A stretch of DNA of 64,000 nucleotides from positions 66,590,501-66,654,500 of the forward strand of contig JAZHRO010000003.1 of NCBI GenBank assembly GCA_037157565.1, read 5' to 3'. Shown here one piece after another: positions 19,931 to 30,741 of the stretch. The position numbers and the translations under genes were made by a program. Each line of letters begins with the position of its first letter. Position 1 is the stretch's first letter. A model generated the notes under the pieces. That model was not told where the DNA came from, made no database searches, and saw nothing but the letters and a program-made list of their open reading frames with translations. The stretch is from Thalassia testudinum. Taxonomy: Eukaryota > Streptophyta > Magnoliopsida > Alismatales > Hydrocharitaceae.

Positions 19931-21136
19931 TGTTGAATGTGCAAGTTGCTCCACTAATGTGTTTGGTTTATAAAACCTTGTCGTTGTAGCTTGAAAGCGA
20001 AGAACTCGTGTTCAACAAATAAAATTTATATCGAAATTGAAATTCTTGGTCGAACATAGGGAGGCTACGTCGATCTATATTTGTAATTATATTTTTTTGG
20101 AATTTTTCTTGAAAATCGAGGCAATGTAATTACAATGAAGCTATAACTACAATTAGACTAAAAAGGGAGAGAGAGAGAGAGAACATGCATTCAATAATTC
20201 AAAAAGTTTATACAATAAAACCAAATAAGAATTACACTAGAAAGCAGGAAATCAACTACACTAGAAAATAGGAAAATTCTACACTAGAAAGCTGTAAAGA
20301 AGAATTTGAGAGAGAAGTTATCCTCCCCGACGATCGCTTGGAGGACGAGCCGGACGGGACGACGCCTGGATGAAGGAGGACAGAGTAGGACGAAGGAGAA
20401 CGAAACAGAAGAACGGGAACGGGCTAGCACATCATCATCGTCGCAGGATCTACTTCCGAATGAGGACGAAAATTTTGACTTTATCTCCCGAGGAGCATCC
20501 TAGGTGTGGGACAAGCTTCTCTTGAGCTTTGGGGACATAGAGAAGAGAAGGAAGTGATGAGAATTTTGTGTGGAGGGGGTCTCCTTTTATAGTTGCAAGG
20601 AGTGGGGGCAATTTGGTCATTACCTCTTTAAAAGCATTAATTCAGGACCTTTAGTGACGGATAAAATCGTCGCTATAGGTTTGAACGTGGGAGTAGTGGG
20701 TGGCATGCGCATGCCTACTCGCTTGCTCACGCACGCAACGCTTGCCCATGTTCAGCCGTCCTCAGCCATCCGATTGCGAGATCAGACAACTTAAATCGTG
20801 CCTTCGCCAGACTCACTACGCACCTGCCTGCGTGCGATGCCGCATCGTCACTATGGGTGCAATAGCGCATGGGAGCTATCGGGCACGCATTGTCGTTGGA
20901 TCGCGATCTGACGCTCCACATGCCTGCTTGCCCGCGCCTGATTTGAGGCTCGAGGGGGCTCGACCCCGCAACCACTCCTTCGCCCGCAGCGTCATCTCCG
21001 CTGCACTATGCAGTCGAGAATGTTGTGCGGACGATTTAAGGTGTCGCATCCACAGCCGTTAGATCATGATCCAATGGTGGGGGAACAGCAGATGCAAGGG
21101 CTTTAGCGGTTGCGTGCGACGATTGGGCGGCTGAGA
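19931..21136 (-). mobile_element. E-type LTR, 3' two-thirds (segment S1)
   Basis: Minus-strand LTR ending ...GCACATTCAACA at 19931 beside the primer site. It matches the plus-strand E-type LTR at 30742-32173 from about LTR base 475 onward, including the TTTCTAGTGTAG repeats, and then adds the terminal ~250 bp missing there. A GA microsatellite is at 20167-20184. It ends at 21136, where a long palindrome begins. Confidence 0.75.
20581..20593 (-). promoter_or_regulatory. TATA box of E-type LTR
   Basis: The minus strand reads ACTATAAAAGGAG. The plus-strand copy at about 31755 is mutated to CTCTAAAAGGAG. Confidence 0.55.
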
Positions 21137-22332
21137 TTTGTTTATTTCTTTTTTTCCTTTTCTCCTTTTCTTTTTATTTTTTTTTCTTTTTTTTTTAAGT
21201 CGGTGGCTTCCCTGGTCTAAGATTTACCTAAAGGCAGCAAGAAGAGAAAGGTCCAGTGACTGGGCTATGGACAACCTACCTATGGGTTGTTACCCACAAT
21301 AACTTGCCAGCCATATCACCCTAGATGGTTCATTAGCTACCTAATTTCCGTTAGAATCGTCGAACAATGAGTCGTTGCAAAGAAAGTTTGTTGATGCTTA
21401 AAACTCAAAAATTCCCTCAAATTAGAGGGTGGGTTGATAAGTCATGTGCTTATCACCCAAACTTATTTATTCCAATTACGATAGAATTAAGACGGTGATG
21501 ACTTGAAAGACAAATCCACATTTTTGTGGATACATGGGCTAATTAAGTCCAAATACCTGAAGAGTCTTTGTGTTCAGATCCTAATGTAAAATTTCCTAAG
21601 ATTGAAAAGTCCTAATTTCCAACTAATCCTTCCTAATTTTGATTTTTTTTTTTTTTATAAGTAAGAGGAGAAAAACAATTTACAAGAATTTCACAAAGCT
21701 TACAAAATGATTCAAAAAACAATTTACGTGATTCAATTTACTTGGTGCATTCATTTTTGAATCATTTGGTCAACTTTGTGAAATTCATGTAAATTGTTTT
21801 TCTCTTCTTATTTATACATAAAAAAAAATCAACATTTGGAAGGATTAATTGGACATTAGGACTTTTCAATCTTAGGAAATTTTACATTAGGATTTGAACA
21901 CAAAGACCCTTCAGGTCTCTGGACTTAATTAGCCCGTGTATCCACTAAAATGTGGATTTTTCTTTCAAGCCCTCACTATCTTAATTCTATCTTAATTGGA
22001 ATAAATAAATTTGGGTGATAAGTGCACAACTTACCAGCCCACCCTCAAATTTGAGGGAATTTTTGAGTTTTAAGCATCACCACACTTTCTTTGCATTGAC
22101 TCGTTGTTCGGCCATTCTAACTGAAATTGGGTACCTAATGAACCTTCTAGGGTGATATGGTTGGCAAGTTATCGTGGGTAACAGCCCATAGGTAGGTTGT
22201 CCACAGCCTAGTCACTGGACCATTCACTTTTTGCTGCCTTTAGGTAAATCTTAGACCAAGGAAGCCACCTACGTAAAAAAAAAAGAAAAAAAAAATCAAA
22301 AAGAAAAGGAGGGAAAAAGAAAAGAAATAAAC
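21137..22332. repeat. 1.2-kb palindrome (foldback) FB1
   Basis: Two arms of roughly 590 bp (21137-21718 and 21750-22332) are inverted copies with scattered mismatches around a ~30-base loop. Landmarks: the AAGCCACC/GGTGGCTT blocks near 21210 and 22265, the TGATAAGTC/ACTTACCAGCCC region near 21435 and 22030, and CACAAAG/CTTTGTG near the centre. The arm sequence continues on the right into an element tail with PPT (22333-22963), so it derives from retrotransposon internal sequence, not from a DNA-transposon inverted repeat. Confidence 0.8.
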
Positions 22333-22963
22333 CACACTTCCCACACAAGTATGGCTGGCAAGTTGTCGGTGGTAACAGCTCATCGACCGGTTGTCCGGAA
22401 CGCAGCTCAATAGATGCACCAAAATTTCCAAAACACTTAGGAAGAAGTGGAGAAGTAGAATAAATCGAGGAGATATACACTGGATTCACCCTTGTGTTGA
22501 CCCCGTAAAAAAAATAAAAGTAGGGAGAAAGCTACCGGTTGTAAAGATACTTTTTTAGCCAGAATTCTTTTTTGGTCACCTAGATGCGTAGAAATCCGAA
22601 GCCTGTTTTAATTACGGTCAACGAGTCTATCAACAAGATGCTTGGAACTTAGGGTTCTCATCAAATCTTGGCTGGGTTGAATGGCCATAGAAAGCCACTC
22701 TTTAACCCTAAAACTTGAAAATCCAAAAAAATTAGAAAAGGAGAAAAAGAGAAAAGGAAATTTTTCTTTGAATAAGGTGAGGGCTTGAGGCGGTCTGCAT
22801 TTTGGCAGATACTCGAGAACTGTTGTGTCTTTGAAAGTTCAGATCCTAAGTAGACAGTTTCTTAATGATTGAAACAAACTCATGCCCAAATAATCCAACC
22901 TAATTCTTTTGTAAATAGCATATAGTTTTTGCTAGGGACTAGCAAAAGATAGGTATGGGGGTA
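22333..22963 (+). other. Element tail with PPT next to FB1
   Basis: Non-coding tail ending TGCTAGGGACTAGC...AGGTATGGGGGTA (PPT 22951-22963). It is repeated at 30113-30741 after the second palindrome with high similarity. Confidence 0.7.
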
Positions 22964-23550
22964 TGATGTAAACACATTTACACTACTTGTCTATTTATGC
23001 ATGTTCTTAAGCATAGGATTGCATTGCATGCTATAAATTTTGCATAACATGCATCATCTTGCATTTATAGTTGTTTGAATAAAATGGAGGTTAATTGTCT
23101 CCTTTTATGTGCTTGTATAGGGCAAACTTTTTGTCGGGGCCTCAGATCGAAGATCCAACCATACAGATGTGATCAGGGCAACGATTGGAGTTCAATGACT
23201 CCAAGATCGCCCTAATCAAGCATCTGTAGCATCAGATAGTGACCAGGGAACCCTAGCCGATCAAGGTCGAAGATGGTATAAATCCACACATCAAACAACA
23301 AATCTGACCGCACGGATGGATTTGGATAGACAATTGCAGCCTAACGACGTAAAAATCGAGTCAATCCGACATTCATGGCACCATCTACTTCATCCAGAAG
23401 ATGGGTGGGCAAGATGGCACCACGTGGCGCCATCTCGACCACCCAATCGTTGCATGCAACTGCTGAAGCCCCTGCACCTGCCCTTCCCCGACCGTTGGAT
23501 CAAGATCAAACGGCTGTGGATGCGGCGCCTTAAATCATCCATGTGACCTT
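22964..23550 (+). mobile_element. E-type LTR, 5' segment (S2)
   Basis: Starts TGATGTAAACACATTTACAC right after the PPT and matches 30742-31330. It breaks off near 23550, where sequence continues in the opposite LTR orientation (S3). Confidence 0.7.
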
Positions 23551-23940
23551 AAATCAGTCGCCCTTAGCCATACGATCGCGAGATCAGACGGCTTAAATCG
23601 CGCCTTCGCCTGCCTCGCTGCGTGCCTGCCCGCGTGCAATGCCACGACCTCACCGCGGGTGCAATAGTGCATGGGTGCTGTCAAGCGCGCGCTGCCGTTA
23701 GATCACGATCTGACGTTCCATGCGCCCGCTCGCCCGCTCCTGATTTGAGGCTCAGGGGGTCTCGACCCCGTGACCTCTCCTTCGCCTACAGCGTCTTCTC
23801 TGCTGTACTACGTAGTCGAGAAGGTCGCGCAGACGATTTAAGGCGCTGCATCCACAGCCGTCAGATCATGATCCAATGGCGGGGGAACAGCAGATGCAGG
23901 GGCTTCAGCGGTTGCGTGTGACGATTGGGCGGCCGAGATT
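23551..23940 (-). mobile_element. E-type LTR, inverted middle segment (S3)
   Basis: Matches 20755-21136 in the same orientation (minus sense), covering about LTR bases 865 to 475. It joins palindrome FB2 at the same point as S1 joins FB1 (GGGCGGCCGAGA, then T-rich). Confidence 0.7.
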
Positions 23941-25000
23941 TATTTATTTCTTTTTTTTCTTTTCTCCTTTTCTTTTTTATTTTTTTCTTTTTTTTTTTAA
24001 GTAGGTGGCTTCCCTGGTCTAAGATTAACTAAAGGCAGCAAAAAGAGAAAGGTCCAGTGACTGGGCTATGGACAACCTACCTATGGGCTGTTACCCACAA
24101 TAACTTGCTAGCCATATCACCCTAGATGGTTCATTAGCTACCTAATTTCCGTTAGAATCACCGAACAATGAGTCATTGCAAAGAAAGTTTGTAGATGCTT
24201 AAAAGTCAAAAATTCCCTCAAATTAGAGGGTGGGTTGATAAGTCATGTGCTTATCACCCAAACTTATTTATTCCAATTACAATAGAATTAAGACGGCGAG
24301 GACTTGAAAGACAAATCCACATTTTTGTGGATACATGGGCTAATTAAGTCCAAATACCTGAAGAGTCTTTGTGTTCAGATCCTAATGTAAAATTTCCTAA
24401 GATTGAAAAGTCCTAATTTCCAACTAATCCTTCCTAATTTTGATTTTTTTTTTTTGTATAAATAAGAAGAGAAAAATAATTTACAAGAATTTCACAAAGC
24501 TTACCAAATGATTCAAAAAACAATTTACATGATTCAATTTACTTGGTGGATTCATTTTTGAATCATTTGGTCAGCTTTGTGAAATTCATGTAAATTATTT
24601 TTCTCTTCTTCTTTATAAATTAAAAAAAAATCAAAATTTGGAAGGATTAATTGGACATTAGGATTTTTCAATCTTAGAAAATTTTGCATTAGGATTTGAA
24701 CACAAAGACTCTTCAGGTCTTTGGACTTAATTAGCCCGTGTATCCACTAAAATGTGGATTTTTCTTAAAGCCCTCACCATCTTAATTCTATCGTAATTGG
24801 AATAAATAAGTTTTGGTGATAAGTACACAACTTATCAACCCACCATCAGATTTGAGGGAATTTTTGAGTTTTAAACATCTACACACTTTCTCTGCACTGA
24901 CTCATTGTTCGGCCATTCTAAAGGAAATTGGGTAGCTAATGAACCTTCTAGGGTGATATGGCTGGCAAGTTATCATGGGTAACAGCCCATAGGTAGGTTG
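23941..25000. repeat. Palindrome FB2, left arm, loop and most of right arm
   Basis: Second copy of the FB1 palindrome, highly similar to 21137-22200. It is interrupted at 25000 by the Copia element and resumes at 29968. The loop sequence is the same as in FB1, so both copies descend from one palindrome. Confidence 0.8.
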
Positions 25001-25650
25001 TGTAGGTTTGGCCCTACGAGGAGGGGTGACATAATAATTGCGGAAATAAAATATAAAGCAATCTCACAGAATAGACAACCACACAAAGTACACAAAGATT
25101 TTTAGGTGGAAACCCAAACCGGGTGAAAACCACCACCTAACCCTCTCGAGTTAGGATTTTCCGATCAACCTAGTTGATCAAATCCACTAACCGAATCACT
25201 TTAAAACGAGGGTAATTCAACCTCAGTACAACCACGCTACAAGTACGAGGGTAGCATTCCTCAACCCCTTCTCTCCACGAGAAGGATTTTGTCCCACGAA
25301 GGAGACGGGAATTCGCAAAGCGAATACCCAACCAAATAACAAAGATAAAAGAAACAACAAGTCCTATAGAGCCAACAAAGTAATTATAAACCTAGCTTCT
25401 ATAGGAATTAGGAAACTCCCCTTTGCAAGGAGTGCATCGAGTTGATGACGCGGTGCGTGTGCCACGCAACGGCGCAATGTCACTCTCGTGAACAACGGCG
25501 GGAGAGCGGGTGCGCGAAGCTTGATGCTCTCAAGAGAATGGAGCTTGAGCTTCGAAAGCAAAAGCTAGCTAGGACACAAGAGAGTGGAACTATGTTTCTT
25601 AAGTGTGTCTTGTGTTTCTCTTGGTGTGTCTAGGTGTGTAAAGGCTCCCC

Positions 25651-25663
25651 TCTATTTATAGAG
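25651..25663 (-). promoter_or_regulatory. TATA box of Copia 3' LTR
   Basis: The minus strand reads CTCTATAAATAGA. The same sequence lies at 50134-50146 (plus) in the solo LTR, and CTCTATAAATAG lies at 28895-28907 in the 5' LTR. Confidence 0.7.
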
Positions 25664-25772
25664 GCCTTAGGAAGGCTTTGGAAGGCTTAGAAAAGCTTCC
25701 ATAGCCGTTGGGTACAAAGCCCAAGTGAATCAGCCCGAAATTAGGAACAATCATTATTCTGACAGGCTTATC

Positions 25773-26310
25773 AGACGTCTAATTCTGGCATCAGACGTCT
25801 GGAACTTCACTTTAAGACGTCTGATTCCAAGGTCAGACGTCTGATTTTGGGCGGGTCTCTCCCTGACTTGGATCAGATCTAAACAGGGTTTTTGCGCAAG
25901 TCCATCAGACGACATATAGGACGTCTGGCACTATGTCTAGACGTCTGGAAACCTACTTTTACTGTGGGAATTGATTTCCAAAAGTTGCAACGGCTAGAAA
26001 ATCTCTGAGAAGAGATTTTGGGTCAGCCGAGGCAAAACGGTCAATTATCAGACGTCTGGAAAGGCCTAAGGACGTCTGATAAGGCGCTAACGGTCATATT
26101 CTGCAGTGTCTGCTAAGCTAGCCAACGGCCCACTATCTGGACGTCTGTCAAGTCCATTAGACGTCTTCTAAGATGTCTGGACTAAGGTCTGGACGTCTGA
26201 TTTCAACCGACAGAATACTAACTCCAGGCTAATAGTTATCAGACGTCTGAAACAACAGTCCGACATCTTAAAATACTTTATCAGACGTCTGATTTGGGAA
26301 TTAGACGTCT
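25773..26310. promoter_or_regulatory. Array of 16 AGACGTCT-type boxes in Copia U3
   Basis: Boxes start at 25773, 25793, 25815, 25835; 25919, 25939; 26050, 26070; 26139, 26159, 26171, 26191; 26241, 26261, 26283, 26303. Ten are exact AGACGTCT, four are GGACGTCT, and two are variants. Start-to-start distances are 20 bp in ten cases, otherwise 22 or 12 within groups. The array lies about 110-650 bp upstream of the TATA box in LTR orientation, where an enhancer would sit. Confidence 0.75.
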
Positions 26311-26720
26311 GGAAGTGCTGTTTGAACCCTATATTAGTTTTCTAAGTATTCTACAGAAAGCCTAAGTATCCTAGGGTTGTGCCGGTGTTCCTAGGACTAC
26401 TGTTAGGGTACTTTGAGGCTCTTTAACATAATATTCTAAGGAAAATAAGAGCAAGAAAATAAAGACAAGAGATACAAGAAAGGATTAAAAAGAATCTATC
26501 CTATTCTTCTTGTCTTCTATCTTCAATCTGTCGCTCCATGCGAACCTCCTCTGTTTTCCGTCAAGCTCATCCAATCCATCCTGGATGCGAGCTCGAACTC
26601 CGTTTAAGCACGTCCACATTTGCAATTGACCTGAAATCTAGGACTCAAATTGGAAATGTTAAATAACACGTCTTTTGTTATCATCAAAACAAATGATCGT
26701 GGTGCTCTAGCACCAACAAT

Positions 26721-26998
26721 CTCCCCCTTTTTGATGATGACAAAACCGTAAATAATAATGCAGAAAAAAACCTCCCCCTTTTTGACATTATCAAAAAGGT
26801 TTAATTGGTTTTACATTTCCTTTAACTCCCCCTTAAAACATGCTTTTCTATGAGTTTCTTTTGATAAAGGTGATATTCTCCCCCTTTTTGTAACAACAAG
26901 ATAGCTATTATTTTTCTCCCCCTTACTAAAGGAAATTTAGCTAACTTATATCTTACCCTTAAAATTTGACAATTAGCTCATCATTTTTTAACTCCCCC
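26721..26998 (-). other. Polypurine tract and five PPT-like repeats
   Basis: The minus strand has GGGGGAG at 26721-26727 (true PPT, beside the 3' LTR) and again at 26772, 26826, 26878, 26916 and 26992, several preceded by AAAAA. Six tracts in 280 bp are more than second-strand priming needs. Confidence 0.75.
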
Positions 26999-27047
26999 TA
27001 TCTAAATGCTTATGATAATAAGATAGGGTTAAGAATTTTTACCTCAC

Positions 27048-28190
27048 CTACCATTGCCAGTGAAATGGCACGAATGGTGGTGGTGGATGCCACATCGGAT
27101 GGGGCTCCCATCCATAGCTTGGAGGCCCGGGCATCGGCGTCGGTCTCCAGTCTGGCGGTCGACGTGCGGCGGGTCCGTCGTTTTTTCGCCGTCTCGTCGG
27201 TCTTCTTATTCTCCTCCTTGGTCTACTCCTTGGTTCTCCTAACTTGAGTTGACCAGCTTTGAGCTTGTAGGTCAAGTCCTTTATGCTGTAATTATCTCTG
27301 AACCCTACAAAATAAGATTCTAATTCTTTTTTCGGTATCCAAGTGGGCTTGGATCCGGATCTGGTAGCGGGTCTCCTTGATGGAGATCCTTTCTCAATCT
27401 TAGGGCTATATAGGTTATCTACCCTATTTATCAATTTATTTGATTTCTCCCTAAGACATGCAAGTTCATTTTCTATAATATTCATCTTAGTCTTTAAATT
27501 AGAGATTTCTAACTTTAGACTATCATTTTCCTCAATCAATTTATTATTTTCATTGATGAGGTCTTGATTTTCTAATAATAGGTTATCAATTCTAGGACTA
27601 GCTTCTATGTCCTTAAGTTGTTTTTCTAACCTATCATTTTCATTTTTAAGAAAAGTAAGGTTCTTTTTAATACTTTTGTTTTCTATTTTAAGTGATTTAC
27701 TAATCTCAAATAGTTCATTAAAAGCTTCTTGTAAATAGAAATTTACCTCGTTGTCGGAGTCGCTTCCACTTTCGCTGTCGCTGTTACTTCCTCTGGCCAT
27801 GAAACCAAAGCAAGCAGTTTCTTCTTTTTCTTCTTCTTCTTCCTCTGAGCTCATCTCTTCATGTGTGTCTTCTAACTTCCTCCATATCTCGTGGGCGGTA
27901 GTGCACTCTTGAATTTTCTCGAACTCTTTCGGACTCAATGCGCAATACAGGGCATTCATTGCCTTTGCATTGAGTGAAAGCTCTCGAATCTGCAGCTGCG
28001 AGTAGCCTCCATGGGGTTGCTTCGGGATCACATATGGGGTTTTGCAACATCCCCATATCTCGAATTCAGTGGCTTGGAGCCTCGTCTTCATCCTCAACTT
28101 CCAATATCCGAAGTCCCTCCCGTCGAAATAGGGTGGTCGGACAGTGGACTGCCCTTCGGAGATTCTGATTGCGGCTATGCTTCCCTCCAT
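27048..28190 (-). CDS. gag: Shortened Copia Gag-like protein, 380 aa
   Basis: The start is at 28190, 37 bases after the primer site. The N-terminus (FDGRDFGYWKLRMKTRLQA, then LNAKAMNALYCALSPKEFEKI and IWRKLEDTHE) is the DUF4219/UBN2-type Gag start of plant Copia elements. It then jumps straight to an acidic EEMSSEEEEEEKEE stretch and CFGFMARGS, which in full-length relatives follow the rest of Gag; the core of the capsid part and the CCHC knuckle are missing. A long coiled coil (about residues 165-275, EN/EL/LK rich) and an Arg/Pro/Trp-rich tail follow. The frame is intact, so it may be expressed. Pol is absent, so movement would need proteins in trans. Confidence 0.8.
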   Translation of the reverse strand: MEGSIAAIRISEGQSTVRPPYFDGRDFGYWKLRMKTRLQATEFEIWGCCKTPYVIPKQPHGGYSQLQIRELSLNAKAMNALYCALSPKEFEKIQECTTAHEIWRKLEDTHEEMSSEEEEEEKEETACFGFMARGSNSDSESGSDSDNEVNFYLQEAFNELFEISKSLKIENKSIKKNLTFLKNENDRLEKQLKDIEASPRIDNLLLENQDLINENNKLIEENDSLKLEISNLKTKMNIIENELACLREKSNKLINRVDNLYSPKIEKGSPSRRPATRSGSKPTWIPKKELESYFVGFRDNYSIKDLTYKLKAGQLKLGEPRSRPRRRIRRPTRRRKNDGPAARRPPDWRPTPMPGPPSYGWEPHPMWHPPPPFVPFHWQW

Positions 28191-28227
28191 GATCTTCTTG
28201 CCAGGTGTTACTCCGATCTTGCAAGAA

Positions 28228-28242
28228 CCTGCCCTGATACCA
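28228..28242 (-). other. Primer-binding site (initiator tRNA-Met) of Copia element
   Basis: The minus strand reads TGGTATCAGGGCAGG, two bases after the 5' LTR. It matches the standard TGGTATCAGAGC primer site of plant Copia elements with one change. Confidence 0.85.
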
Positions 28243-28244
28243 AA

Positions 28245-29962
28245 TGTAGGTTTCGACCTACGAGGAGGGGTGACGTAATAATTGCGAAAATAAAATATAA
28301 AGCAACCTCACAGAATAGACAACCACACAAAGTACACAAAAATTTTTAGGTGGAAACCCAAACCGGGTGAAAACCACCACCTAACCCTCTCGAGTTAGGA
28401 TTTTTCGATCGACCTAGTTGATCAAATCCACTAACCGAATCACTTTAAAACGAGGGTGATTCAACCTCAGTACAACCACGCTACAAGTACGAGGGTAGCG
28501 TTCCTCAACCCCTTCTCTCCATGAGAAGGATTTTGTCCCATGAAGGAGACGGGAATTCGCAAAGCGAATACCCAACCAAATAACAAAGATAAAAGAAACA
28601 ACAAGTCCTATAGAGCCAACAAAGTAATTATAAACCTAGCTTCTATAGGAATTAGGAAACTCCCCTTTGCAAGGAGTGCGTCGAGTTGATGACGTGGTGC
28701 GTGTGCCACGCAACGGTGCAATGTCACTCTCGTGAACAACGGCGGGAGAGCGGGTGCGCGAAGCTTGATGCTCTCAAGAGAATGGAGCTTGAGCTTGGAG
28801 AGCAAGAGCTAGCTAGGACACAAGAGAGTGGAACTATGTTGCTTAAGTGTGTCTTGTGTTTCTCTTGGTGTGTCTAGGTGTGTAAAGGCTCCCCACTATT
28901 TATAGAGGCCTTAGGAAGGCTTTGGAAGGCTTAGAAAAGCTTCCATAGCCATTCGGTACAAAGCCCAAGTGAATCAGCCCGAAATCAGGAACAATCATTG
29001 TTCTGACAGGCTTATCAGATGTCTACTTCTGGCATAAGACGTCTGGAACTTCACTTTAAGACGTCTGATTCCAAGGTCAAACGTCTGATTTTGGGTGGGT
29101 CTCTCCCTGACTTGGATCAGATCTAAACAGGGTTTTTTCGCAAGTCCATCAGATGACATATAGGACGTCTGGCACTATGTCTGGACGTCTAGAAACCTAC
29201 TTTTACTGTGGGAATTGATTTCCAAACGTTGCAACGGCTAGAAAATCTCTGAGAAGAGATTTTGGGTCAGCCGAGGCAAAACGGTCAATTATCAGACGTC
29301 TGGAAAGGCCTAAGGACGTCTGATAAGGCTCTAACGGTCATATTCTGCAGTGTCTGCTAAGCTAGCCAACGGTCCACTATCTGGACGTCTGTCAAGTCCA
29401 TTAGACGTCTTCTAAGACGTCTGGACTAAGGTCTGGACGTCTGATTTCATCAGACAGAATACTAACTCCAGCCTAATAGTTATCAGACGTCTGAAACAAC
29501 AGTCTGACGTCTTAAAATACTTTATCAGACATCTGATTTGGGAATTAGATGTCTGGAAGTGCTGTTTGAACCCTATATTGGTTTTCTAAGTATTCTACAG
29601 AAAGCCTAAGTATCCTAGGGTTGTGCCGGTGTTCCTAGGACTACTGTTAGGGTACTTTGAGGCTCTTTAACATAATATTCTAAGGAAAATAAGAGCAAGA
29701 AAATAAAGACAAGAGATACAAGAAAGGATTAAAAAGCATCTATCCTATTCTTCTTGTCTTCTATCTTCAATCTGTCGCTCCACGCGAACCTCCTCTGTTT
29801 TCCATCATGCTCCTCCAATCCGTCCTGGATGCGAGCTCGAACTCTATTTAAGCACGTCCACATTTGCAATTGACCGGAAATCTAGGACTCAAATTGCAAA
29901 TGTTAAATAACACGTGTTTTGTTATCATCAAAACAAATGATCGTGGTGCTCTAGCACCAACA
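28245..29962 (-). mobile_element. 5' LTR of Copia element
   Basis: Same length (1718 bp) and collinear with 25001-26718. The box array is kept at about 29017-29554; the first box has become AGATGTCT, but the 20-bp spacing is unchanged. The TATA box is at 28895-28907. Confidence 0.9.
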
Positions 29963-29967
29963 GGTTG

Positions 29968-30112
29968 TCTAGAGCCTAGTCACTGGACCTTTCTATTTTT
30001 ACTGCCTTTAGGTAAATCTTAGACCGGGGAAGCCACCTATTTAAAAAAAAAAAAGAAAAAAAATCAAAATGAAAATGAGAAAAGAAAAAAAAGAAATAAA
30101 CCACACTTCCCG
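29968..30112. repeat. Palindrome FB2, end of right arm
   Basis: Continues FB2 after the Copia insertion: CTAGTCACTGGACC, TTTAGGTAAATCTTAGACC and AAGCCACCTA match 22205-22330 and, inverted, 24000-24060. Confidence 0.75.
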
Positions 30113-30741
30113 CAGGAGTATGGCTGGCAAGTTGCCAGTGGTAACGGCTCATCGACCGGTTATCTAGAACCCAGCTCAATAAATGCACTGAAAATTCCCA
30201 AAACACTTAGGAAGAAGCGGAGAAGTAGAATAAACCAGGGGGATATGCACTAGATTCACCCTTGTGTTGACCCTGTAAAAAAAATAAAAGTAGGGAGAAA
30301 GCTACAAGTTGTAAAGATGCACCTTTAGGTAGGATTCCTTTTAGGTCATCTAGAGGCGTAGAAATCCGAAGTCCATTTTAATTTCCAGTCAATGAGTCTA
30401 TCAAATTCACAATAAGATGCTTAGAACTTAGGGTTCTCATCAAATCTTGGGTGAGTTGAATGGGAGTAGAAAGCCACACTTTAACACTAAAACTTGAAAA
30501 TCCAAAAAAATTAGAAAAGAGGAAAAAGGGAAAAAGAAATTTTTCTTTGAATAAGGCGAGGGCTTGAGGCAGTCTGCATTTTGGCAGATACTCAGGCACT
30601 GTTGTGTCTTTGAAAGTTCAGATCCTAGGTAGACAGTTTCTTAATGATTGAAAATAACACATGCCCAAATAATCCAACCTATTCTTTTATAAATAGCATA
30701 TAGTTTTTGCTAGGGACTAGCAAAAGATAGGCATGGGGGTA
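30113..30741 (+). other. Element tail with PPT next to FB2
   Basis: Near copy of 22333-22963, ending AGGCATGGGGGTA (30729-30741). No gene is supported in it. Confidence 0.7.

Larger units (their letters stand above)
25001..26718 (-). mobile_element. 3' LTR of Copia element
   Basis: On the minus strand it begins TGTTGGTGCTAGAGCACCAC at 26718 and ends CCAAACCTACA at 25001. The start itself contains a GGTGCTAGAGCACC inverted repeat. The frames of 63-65 codons inside are shadows. Confidence 0.9.
25001..29962 (-). mobile_element. Complete non-autonomous Copia element, 4962 bp
   Basis: Two LTRs of exactly 1718 bp each (25001-26718 and 28245-29962) flank a 1526-bp interior. The TSD is GGTTG at 24996-25000 and 29963-29967. 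A tRNA-iMet primer site (28228-28242) and a GGGGGAG polypurine tract beside 26718 show minus-strand orientation. The only coding content is a shortened Gag; protease, integrase, RT and RNase H are absent. The LTRs differ by a few percent by eye, so it is among the younger insertions here. It splits palindrome FB2. Confidence 0.9.

Noticed and set aside
20700..21062. 120-codon frame in the E-type LTR (with similar frames at 23622 and 31227)
   Set aside because: It is the GC-rich LTR core; equivalents in other copies have different frames and lengths.
21137..22332. MITE or DNA transposon with long terminal inverted repeats
   Set aside because: No target duplication at the ends was found; the arms continue into a retroelement tail with PPT.
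25773..26310. CRISPR-like array from regularly spaced AGACGTCT
   Set aside because: Repeats are only 8 bp, spacers 12-14 bp, the locus is a plant LTR, and the array is copied with the LTR.
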